A program made the position numbers and the translations under genes. The notes beneath the pieces are model-generated. The model saw only the letters and a list, made by a program, of their open reading frames with translations. It had not been told where the DNA came from and searched no databases. Below are positions 50,701 through 62,700 of a stretch of DNA of 64,000 bases, piece by piece. Numbering within the stretch: position 1 is the first letter of the stretch; each line of letters opens with the position of its first letter. This stretch comes from Symsagittifera roscoffensis (taxonomy: Eukaryota > Xenacoelomorpha > Acoela > Convolutidae), in assembly GCF_963678635.1 (NCBI RefSeq), contig NC_087063.1:82567574-82631573 (forward strand), given 5' to 3'.

Positions 50701-53700
50701 AAATTTCAACAAAAAATGACTTGTAAAATTTTAAAGGTAGGACAGAGAAGTAAAAAGAACCACATTTTCTATTGCACTCCAATTTAAAACGTTTATGAGA
50801 CCATGTCATTGCCTAATAAAGACAGATAGCAGTTTACTTGATACAGTCCTAACTAATGTTTAAAAAAATAGCAAAATCCGCTAATAAAATACACACCAGA
50901 ATTTGGGAGAAAAAAACATGCTTTTATAGGATAATTTGAACAATTTCTCACCCCCTATTCCCAAGAGAAACTAAGTTTTCATGGCTTAAATAAAAACTTA
51001 TTGCCTTATTGAAATCCAGCTCGCTTATCGGACATTTTGAAATCACCACTCAAAGGGCTTTAATATGAAATAGCATTCGACCTATTCCGATGATTATTTG
51101 TGGTACTTGATATTGCATGAGAAAAAAATTATAAAATTCTAACACATCAGAAGACAAAATTTCTCACCGATGGTCAAAAAAATATCATTGAGAACATTAT
51201 TTATTGTGTAAGGTGATAAATTGGCATATGAAAACTAAATTTTGACGTTAAACTTGAAAAAGAAAACTTTTTTTGCCTTATTCTTCCAACCACACCCCCT
51301 GAAGGCCCCCGAAGGGTGTGTTTCTTCTATCCAACTTCGATACTTAAACAAGCCCATGGGACAATTGAAATCACCACTCAAAGGGCTTTAATATGATATA
51401 GTTCTCGACCTATTCCGATGATTATTTGTGGTACTTGATATTGCACGAGAAAAAATAAAAAATTTTAACACATTGGAAGACAAAATTTCTCACCAATGGT
51501 TGAAAAAATATTATTGAGAACATTATTTATTGTGTAAGGTGATAAATTGGCATATGAAAAACTAAATGTTGACGTTAAACTTGAAAAAGAAAACCTTTTT
51601 GCCTTATTCGTCCAACCACACCCCCTGAAGGCCCCCGAAGGGTGTGTTTCTTCTATCCAACTTCGATACTTAAACAAGCCCATGGGACAATTGAAATCAC
51701 CACTCAAAGGGCTTTAATATGATATAGTTCTCGACCTATTCCGATGATTATTTGTGGTGCTTGATATTGCATGAGAAAAAATAAAAAATTTTAACACATT
51801 GGAAGACAAAATTTCTCACCAATGGTTGAAAAAATATTATTGAGAACATTATTTATTGTGTAAGGTGAGAAATTGGCATATGAAAAACTAAATTTTGACG
51901 TTAAACTTGAAAAAGAAAACCTTTTTGCCTTATTCGTCCAACCACACCCCCTGAAGGCCCCCGAAGGGTGTGTTTCTTCTATCCAATTTGGATACCTCAG
52001 AAAATCCTAAAAGCAATTCCGGAAAAATATCAAAAAAAGTATGCATAGAAAAAAAACGGTTCAAAGTATTTTCGGTTTCAGACTAATTTAGACGAAATCT
52101 GTTTAGAAGCTGACCTTCTACAACTTTTTCTACTAAAATTGTAACGCTATTTAATTTAAAATTACGCCTAATCTCATCATTTTTCAATCACTCAACCTAA
52201 TTCAGTCACACTTAATCAATACTTAAAAAAAAACAGAAACATAGTCATTAGATAGTTGGAAAAGTGTAAGAAAATCCAACGAAACCGGAAAAAACTGGAT
52301 CAATAGGCATTTTTTTATTCCGCTGAGATGTCCATTTTTGAAGCTATTTAATCACGTTTTTTGACCTCTAAACCATTGCTGTTCGATAGTTGAGTTTGCC
52401 TTCCTTTTAACGAAAAATGAGCTGAACTAAACAAAAAAAAATTAAAGCGCAAAAATTGAAACTCCTGAAAAAAAAGCATCACGACTTTTAAGATGGATAA
52501 TAAATTCGTTCTTTTACACTAAAAACTGAGATAAAAACATGTTATTAAAAATGGAGTCCGGAACATTCTGTGCTTGTTGCACGGCATTTGGTTATCCTTG
52601 TTAGTTCTTAGTTATTAATTATCACTCACCATTCGAGGATGGGTGAACTTGAACGAGTACGAAGCAGGAGGATGTGGTCGAGTGACCTGTCGAGGGGTTA
52701 GTGGCCACAGCACAGTATTCGCCTCCGTCTCTCTCCTCAACATTCACAATCACAAGACTGTATTCTCTGTCCTCGCGGTAGATCTGAAACAGTATTTTTT
52801 TTAAGTTAACCAGCCAGAGGCCTAAACCAAAGATTAATTACTTAAGGTTAACTAAGCTATGGCTATCTTACAAGAGCTCACTTTATAAATTGCAGCGCAT
52901 ATGATTGCTAGTCACTTTCACTACCGATGCGCCACAACGTCAATAAATACACACAAGTCATCGAATACAACAATTTTGATAACCTTCCAAGATGAGATTG
53001 TGTTTTAAGCTAACCATTTTTTCTTGACACCGAATTTGTTTTTGGATTTAACTCGAACTCCTCGTAAACAGCGATTAGTGTTTTTTCAAGGTAAAATTTT
53101 GCTATATACTTACTTTTTTTAATTTAAACACTCTTTAATTACTTTTTATTTAAACACTTTTTAAACACTATATAAACACTTTTTTTTTCATTTTTCCCTA
53201 TCTTGAAAAAGAAATTATCAGTAAAAAAGTTATGATAACAAACAAAAAATATATTGCTTGTTCTATGGAAACGCAGTTGTTGTTGCATACTTTTTGTAAC
53301 AAATTTCTAGTAAAATACCAAAAATTTACTTACAAAATTAAAAACTGTGTCGCCTTTCTTTTTAAAAAAATATATTTGCAACCTTTTTTGTATTTTTTTT
53401 ATTTAAGTTTTTTTGATTTTTCATCGAAGAAAAGCGGAGAGAAACTTGCAAGACATAAAGTGCATTGCATGCCTTAGTTCTGTGATCCTGAGTGATGAGT
53501 TGATTGCCTTTGAACCACCTAACTTCAGAAAGGTCAGAGTAGTCACTGTCGTCCAGGATGACCTTCAGCCGCAGCTCCTCCCCCACTCTAGACTCCAGGG
53601 GGTTCCCCTCACTCCCCCGAACACTGCTTTCAGTCCCAGAAGAGAAGGACTGGATTATCTTTGGCGGGGGGATTGAACGCTTGCGAGCTAAAACGAAACA

Positions 53701-56700
53701 AAAGTCAGTTTTTAATTGAACGTTCTATCTAATAGTCGAGGATTTTTTAGAAATATTTTCACATAAAGTATCAATGGTTTTCACTTTCAACAGCAAAGTT
53801 AAGAAGTTGAACCATCATTGAAAAATAACTTGACAACGTTGAACTCCGTAAATTATATTTCTATTCAAGCAATGAAAATGTGTGAAGTTTGATATGATCG
53901 ATGAAGTACAGAAATATATTTATGTGATGCAAAAAGATTTCTTATTTTTAAAATAAAAGAAATAAACGAGATGAATTTATCCAACGAAAAAAAAAAAGAT
54001 CTCTATTTTTTCTTTTTAATAAAAACGTAAATGTGTGTCTAAATATATGCAAATTTGTATAGACTTTACCGATGACTTCAACTTCTGCTTCTGTAGTCGC
54101 TTTTCCCGAGTCGCTTTCGGCCACACACGAGTACAATCCCCCATCACTCGGCTCAACTTCGTCAATGAGCAGCCGAACCCACCAATCTTCACTCACTTCG
54201 ATCACAACTCTGTCGTCTGGGTTAACTTGGGTATGGTCTTTGAACCAGAAGATGTCGAGGGGTGCTGATTCTGGGTCTAGTTTGCAGAGGAGCATCAGCT
54301 GGGCGCCCTCGGAGAGTGAAATTGGGTTGAGATGTTTGAGGAACGAAGGCTCACGAATGTCACTGTCGTCGCCAACTGAAACACACCAATCAGAAAATAA
54401 GTTTTTGTTTCATTTGCAGTGATTAAACTTTAGCGTCATAGAATCTGCATAATCTGCAAAATGTGAGATGAAGCACTATGAAATTACCAAAATGTTTCAA
54501 TTTTCAGTCAAATTTGTCTATAACAACGCAAACTAACAAATTTTAGATACATTTTTACAATATTTGAATAATTTTTTCAGAAAAAAAAATCAAATTTGTG
54601 AAAAAAAAATATATAATTTCGCGATATTCAAATTATTTTTTCAGATACATTTGTGGAAAAAAATTAGATATAATTTTTAAAATATAATTCACTCACCGTC
54701 AACAAATACTTCTGCAGTAGACACTGCTTTTCCAACTGAGTTTTCAGCAGTGCAGGAGTAGATACCCGCATCCTGGGGTCCCACGTCATTGATTACCAGG
54801 TAGTAGTTCACCCCAATTCTCCTCTCTGTTATTCTGTTGGTTGCAGGCATTGTTTTAAGTCAATTGGAATGATGCAAAATTTCATTGGAATTATTAGGCT
54901 CATTTATAATACTTTTTGTTCCGGCCACTTTCGAGAGCGGGAAGAATTTGTGGTGTGGGATGTTTTTGCGCGCAATTTTGGGTACCTCAAAAAAGTTCGT
55001 ACGACGTCAAGTGCGCTAACAATTGAAGCTCTTTTAGTCCTAAATCGTTTTTGTGTCGAAAAACTCAAACTTAGCGTGAATTTAGCAACTATTTTCGCTG
55101 CTACGACTATATCTATTTATACATATTATATAATCAATTAACGAGTTGCAGGTTTGATTACATTGAAAAAAAAAATCGAAACTAAATCTCCAAAATAAAT
55201 CCTGAGAGGTTTAAAATGACAGATTATCAGCAAAACAGTATGAACAAAAAAAACGCAACTAAAAATAACTTAGGTCCACTTTAATTATTCTCCGTTTAAC
55301 TTTCGATAAAACACTTAGTAGAAAGAATTAAAACTTATAACTAAATAAGTTTCAAATTTATTGCCAACTTTCTTTTCCAATTGACTGTCAACAATGCCTG
55401 CCTGTGTCCGTCTATTTGGACCACCACTCCATTGAGAGACCACACCACTTGGGGGGAGGGAGACCCCGAGATGACACAGTGGAAGTGCAGGGGTTCGTTC
55501 TGTTTGATCACGTGACCTTCTAGTTTCTTCTCGAAGGTGGGGGCCTCGCTTTCTTCTGTTAGTTCGAAGAGAGAAGAAGAAACAGACAGAAAGTGACAGA
55601 ATAGAAACAGTCAGGTTAGTTTATGAAACCAGAGAAAACTTAAGAGCAAGAGGGATTTTAAACATTAAATAGAAACTACACTAATACAGGGAGAAAAATA
55701 AGCGAACTACATGTCAATGAGAACAGTAACCTTAAGCTTGACAAAAAAACGACTCCGCAAATTGAAGAGATCTTTAAATTAGCACACAAATAACATTGAC
55801 ATCATAGCACAAGAATGTTGGCAGATTTAACGAGCATAAAATTAATCCAAATTTTCATGTAAAATTTACTTGCATACCAACAGTAAACCAATAATTTCGT
55901 TTCAAAGACTACAGTTTACTTTGTTTTATGATATGGCCATAGGTGTTTTTCTTTTCTCTCACCTGCGATGATGATTTCGGCGGAGGAGGTCGCCTTGCCT
56001 CTCTCGTTCTCCGCGACCACTGCTATCTTCCCCCCATGTTCAGGGGTCACACTCTTGATCGAACACCTGGGGGGAAATTTCACTTTATGATCCAGATCAT
56101 TAAAAAAATTAACCAAATTTAATCTGAATCACACATCTTACAAAAAAAAGCAGAATTGACTATATCAAAAATCAGTGCAGTCATATTCTAAAGAATTTGG
56201 TAGAGATAAACGTGTGTTTTGGCCTAAAACTATAATATATGAGTTTGGAACAATAATAATGGCCTCCATAAATCTACACTAAGCTGAAACAAATATATTT
56301 CGATCTCATAATAAATTAAATCAAGTCAGGGGCGGTTTCAGAGGGGGGGGGGGGGCGGATTTAGGGGGGACGGGGGGAGGCGAACGCTTTTCCCTCAGGG
56401 ATTTGACCCCCTGCCGACCCAAAGGGTCCCTCCTTTGGTATTTTTTAAGAAATCCATTTTTGGCCGACCGACCCTAAAATTTTTCTGAAGGCGCCAATAT
56501 ATACTAACTTTGAGGGAGAGCGCGCGCCAAAAAAACGCGATTTTTCCAAATTTTCCAAAAAGTGCCTAAAAACGGTTTTTTTTTACATGTTTTTTTTTTT
56601 AAAATGTGCCTGCGGCCCTAAAATTTTGGCCAAAAAGCGTATTTTTAGTGCTTTAGGAGAGCTCGAAAAATCAACTTTGTCGACCTAAAAAAAGGTCGTC

Positions 56701-59700
56701 AAAATTTTCGAAAATTTTTTGAAAATCCGCCCCTTTCGAGAAAATTTTAGATCCGCCCCAAGTATCATTTAATTTCAGAGATTTATTTTGATACATTGAA
56801 AATCAATGAAGTATCAAGTAGTTACACAAGCATATTTTCATTCCATAATTAAAATCGTTTAAGTATCGTTTAAACATAAAAAAAATTACCTTTTTGCCGA
56901 AAATTTTCTTTTTTTAAAGAAATCAGTCTGCTTATTTACCTGTATCTAGGTCCCTCTTGATAAACACTGTCCCCCACTCGGGGTTTGAAGGGTTCATCAT
57001 TGAGCAGCCACGTGACCTTGGGCTCAGGATAGGCGCGGATTGACACGTGCAGTTCCAGAGGCTTGCCTAACTCCACTTCTTGGGTGGCAAGACGCTCGGT
57101 GAAAATGGGAGCATTCGATGCTATAACAGAAACAATGTTTATTGGGCTCATTCGCCCCACCCCAACTGGAAAAAGCATCAATTTTATGGTGTAACAAGTC
57201 GTTTTACAAGGTTGGGCATGAAAACCAAATGTTTTTCATGGCCTAATTAGTCCGCATGCCAATTTTTGTAACAACCGAACAATGTGAACAAATTTTTACT
57301 AGAAAAAATTCGCAGGTAGGGGGAGAGAAAAAGGAGCGTTTATTGATAATTTGACTTAGCAAGCAATGTTTATTGATTGTTCATAATTAAAATCTTAAAA
57401 TCAATATTTTGAAATTAAAATCTTAAAATCAATAATTTGAAGCTATTGGAGCGGTATTGACGTGGTTGAGTATCCGCCTTCCGATTGCATGGTCGGATGT
57501 TCGAGGCCCACCATGATCCGTGCTCGTTGGTTGAGGGTGAGACATCATTACCAAGCCCAGAAAAATCACCAAAAAAGTGTATGTTATTCATAATCAGAGA
57601 CGCAACCACGGTTTGCTGTATGAGCTTAACAGTTCGTTTCCTGGTCCTTTTCCTCGTGGATAATTTATTCTAACTTCCTAAGGTACATTTACTTTAATTC
57701 GGCTTGTTTATCATTTCTGCTGCCATTAACTTCTAAATTCTGTACACTTCGGCAAAATATTTTTGGTTTTTGATATTTAAAATCTATGATTAAATTATAA
57801 ATTCATTTGGGTTTTCAATTTAATTCATATCTTAACAAAAGATTGTCATTTGTAAAACTAATGAATTGTTAATAACTATTGATAACATAAAAATCTGATT
57901 TTTACTACTAGTGAGATGAAGTGACATTTAAACAGAGAGCCATAAAAAACTCTTTGAAAAGCCATAAATTAGAAAGCCAAAGCTCGACGTAAAGTTCTAC
58001 AGCTACTCAATGCTATCCAATAATTGTCAAAAAAGCTGATCCAAAAACTTTACAAAAAGCTGATCCAATAAATGCCCAAGAAGTGGCGACAAAATTAAAA
58101 GCTCTTTTCCATTTTCTCCACACATTTGAGTTTTTTTTGCAGAGTGGGGAAGCTGCGCTTTGCAAACACAAGAAGGAAAACTACAAAAAAGCAGTTCTAT
58201 AAAGTCAAAAAGAAAATAAAAAGTAAAATACGCTTTAAAAATTAAAAATTTGGAGATAGATTGAATTGGGAAATAACTGAAATCGACGTTTTTATCATTG
58301 TAATGTTATTTGAAACAAATATACTCTCGGTTCATTCGATGACTTAAAAAAGCATCAGCTGTTTTTACTTAGTACTAATTAAATGGCAACTTGCATGCAA
58401 GTAAACTGCCAAAGCAGCCAGCTTCAAACTTGCCACCAGAAGTAGCACTAATATTTGCGACTTAGGTTAGAAAAAAAGAGAATAGTCGTACTATTACACT
58501 ATGCCCGTAGTGTAGTGTAAACATTGTCATAATGTTTTGAAACTTTGAAATAAAATAACTCTTCATATTTTACATCATAATTTCCTGCTTTTAGCCATAA
58601 AAACATGTAAAACAACCAGTGGCGGATTTAGGGTGGGGGCGGACGCTCCCCCCGTTTCAGTGATTCGACTCCCTGCCAACCCAAATAATCCCCCTTTGTA
58701 TTTTGTCTAATAATATAATAATATATACTAATTTTGATGGCGGAGAGCGCACGCCGAAAAAACGCGATTTTGTGTCAAAATTTTCCAAAAAGAATGGCTA
58801 AAAACGCCTTATTTGGCCAAGTTTTCAAAATTTTACCTGCGGCGCAACAACTTTGGTCGAAATAGGGTCTTTATAGTGATTTCAGAGAGCTCAAAAAATC
58901 ATCCATCAATTGGGTCGACCTAAAAAATGTCGACAAAAATTTAGAATTTTTTTTTAAATCCACCTAGAGCCACCCCAGAAAACTAATACAGTAATAGAAA
59001 TTTTGAAATGCGAGGGGGGAATTGAAAAGAGCCAAACAAAAATCATAAAGAAGAAGATGACAAAAAACTCACAGTCATCGATGAGCAATTGACACGTGCA
59101 TTGAGCTCTGCCCGCGCCGTTCTCAGCCACAATGGAGTACTCCCCCTCATCTTTGGGGGTGACTTGTTTCAGCTGCAAACTACACTTGCCCTCGTCACGC
59201 AACACAATGCACCTCTTGGGGTCTACTGGTTGGTCGTCCTTCATCCAGCGAACTTTTGGATCCGGAAAACCTAGAAAATAGTCGAATGTTTCAAACTGTA
59301 AAACCTTCTTGACTATGGCTCAAATAAACAAAAATTCTGTGTGAAAAGAAGTTAAGAGCCGGTCAGATGGTATAACACAATGATAAATCTATGAAACTCC
59401 AAAATCAATAAAAACTAAAAACATCGATTGTGAATATTAGTAAGTGAGATTTTTATCGGAAAACTGAGTATTAGAGTTTCTGCACAATTTTTCAAGTCAA
59501 AAATTTGGTCGTGCAATTTTTTTATTAGCCCCCAGTCCTGCTCAGTGCAGGACCAACCGTAAGGGATGACGTTGTCATCCATTTTTCCGCAGCCTTTCCG
59601 ACCTTGAGGAGGCGGAGGACATTGGGACCCCTCCAACCGTGATCGAAGAGGGATTCGAACGCACTATCCTCGTGTAGAGAGGCGTGTGCCGTACCCCACT

Positions 59701-62700
59701 TGAATACGTCTGCTCTTGGTCATGCAATAATTAATTGTGTCTGCAAATTTGACTCTGACGAGTCTTACCTTTGACAATGATTTCGAGAGTGACATCCTGT
59801 CCAACTCTGACAACTGGGGGTTGGAGGAGCTCACTGATGAATGCAGGCGCCTCTCTGTTGTCAGACTCTAGCCGCACACTACTCATGTGTGTAACTACCT
59901 CTTCGCTTTGGATCACTGTTGTCTTGCTGCTGCTACAGCAAGAAATAAAAACTGAATCGAGTTTTTCAAAAAATAATAAGTTATTAGTGTTAGTAATAAG
60001 AAAAGTAAGTGCCTAAAAACTACCGAGTTAGTGTTGAAGATTACGTGTACCAATCAAGTATTGTGTAAAGGAATTTTACTGGCAATTTAGATGATTAATA
60101 GCAGGGGCCGTATCTAGGATTTTTGCGAGGAGGATTTGGATTTTCATCGACTTTTCCAGATCGAGCAAATTCATTTTTGGAAAATATTTTCGCCAGTTTT
60201 TTGTCCCAGAGACAAATTTTTGGAAGAAACCTTGTCAGATATGAAATTTTTATGGTTTCTAGGAGTTAGCTCAAAAATTGTTTTTGTTTTTGGTGTGCGC
60301 GCCACTCCTGAATAGTATTACATTGGCACCAGGGGCGGATCTAGGATTTTCTCGAGGGGGGGGCGGATTTTCAAAAAAAATTCGAAAATTTTGACGACCT
60401 TTTTTTTTTAAGGTCGACCAAATTGTGATTTTTCGAGCTCTCCCAAAGCACTGTTTTGCCCCTATTTCGGCTAAATTTTGTGCGCCGCAGGCAAATTTTT
60501 GAAAAAACAGTCAAAAAAGCCGTTTTTGGGCACTTTTTGAAAAATTTTGACAAAAAATCGCGTTTTTTTTGGCGCGCGCTCCCCCTCAAAGTTAGTATAT
60601 ATTGGCGCCGAAGGCGCCTTTAGAAAAATTTTAGGGTCGGTCGGCCAAAAATGGATTTCTGAAAAAGTGTCAAAGGGGGGACCCTTTGTGTCGGCAGGGG
60701 GTCGAATCCCTGAGGGGGGGGGGCGTCCGCCCCCCCCTAAATCCGCCCCTGATTGGCACTCAAAGCGCCTTTGGAGCAACTTTAAGGTTCGTCAACCTTG
60801 ATAGAATGTCGTAAAACAGTATTAAAGGGGGACGCTTTTGGTCGAAAAGTAGTCAAATAAAAATATAGGGGGAGGGTCCTTGATTAACCCGTTTGAATTA
60901 GTTTTTGAAAATAGAGCTTAAGTTCATTTAAAATAATTAGCAATGGTAAGAATAATTCTTTTCTACCACCTGTTTATTCTTGTAAAGAAAGAATTGCATT
61001 TTTTAAAATATAATGTCACAATTTTAGTAAACGGTTACTTTTTAAGAAAAAAATTTAAAAGTTTGTCAAAAACATGTGTTAGTTTTCGAATTATTAAGGG
61101 AAGAAGTTAAAGCAACACTGTTAAGCTTTAGACTACTAGTATTCGGATTAGTAGGTATTCTAAGCAGCTGTTTATTACTTTTTCGAATCTTACCTTCCAA
61201 TTTTGTTGTTTCCGACTGCAACAGTTAAGAACAGAAATAGTTATGATCATTATTTACAAAATGATTTCATCCTGTTAAAATTCATGCAAAAAATGAACTA
61301 AAAATGGTAAGTCGGCGGTCAAATCTGGTATCAGTTAACTCAAATGTTCTCAAGCCAAAGAGTACCTAACAAACAAAATGGGCGAAAGCGGTCTTTTCTG
61401 TTAAACGGCCCAAAATGAATCATAACAAAAATTGGAAAAACTGACCATAATGCTCGAATGTGAATGGTCGAAATTAACCCCAGCGAAAAGTAATCTAGAT
61501 TTTCATTGAAAAAACAGAAGCTCAATAAACAGTTTGAGAGTTTTGGGCCGTAGAACAGAAAAGACCTGGCAAAAGTTGTTAGAATAAGGCACAAAGATGC
61601 AGATACCCATGCTTAGATTTAGAAAACAGAGGGGCTTTTGATATCTGTTTGCATTTTAAAATGAAGAAAAAAGGGATTATTTTCTGCAAAAAATGAATTC
61701 GATGAAAACCATTCCGTTTCCAGAAGATTGATAGTACTGATATAGTCGTTTTAATTTCTGGAAAAACCCAAAACAAACCATCAAAATTTGTATTATTTTA
61801 TTTCTATAAATTTGACGAAGAGTTAAAGCGACAATCAATAATACGCATGCTATGCTTATAATTGCTCAATATTCTTAATCCAAATAACATGCTTGTCTTA
61901 GTCTCCATTTTCAAGCGGCATTTAAAAGTTATGCACATTCAATTTTTCAATAATTGATCGGACGCTCGGAAAAGTTTCGGCCAATCCAGAATCTTCTTCT
62001 TCGTTTTCAAACGTCATCGACTTCGAAACTCGCATGGATCCCAAATTCTCAGTGTCGCTTGACTTTTTCATCTCGTCTTCGACACTCGAGACTAATTCGG
62101 TTATTCTTTCTTGATAAACTGGAACCTTCTTAAACGTCAGAGAAGTGTTCGACTTCGACATATTGTTCACATCGTTGAAAACTTCAACTGGCTGGCCCAA
62201 TTTTGAAGAGCTGTGAGCTCGTTTACCAAGTCCTCGATTCTGATTGGTCGACGAAACACGACTGCTTTTCCCAGCTCTGATATCGAGCAATGATGTTGAG
62301 CTAACAGACGTCGCCACGCTGATTCCTTGCTTCCTCGATTCTTTCTTCTCGGTTTTAATTTTTGATCGTCTTGAAGTTGTTTTGGATTCTATCAAGGACG
62401 TTGTTGATTTTGATCTAAAATCCCATGTAGATTTCATTTCATTCGGAATTTTCAGTTGTCCTATTTTAGATCCCGAGCTGTTGTTCGTGCAAACTATATG
62501 CATTGGAGGCAGAAGCGACATTCCATAAAAGCTCAGATTATCCCCGGAAACCAAGTTATTGATTTGGTCAGACGATTGGTTCAGAACCGAAGCCACGTTC
62601 GAAATAATTACGCCCTCGTTACTCTTTCTTATGTAATTATTAGCCGATTCGTCGCCGTTGGTTACGTAATCGTTGTCCTGATTACGTAATGACGGTTTCG

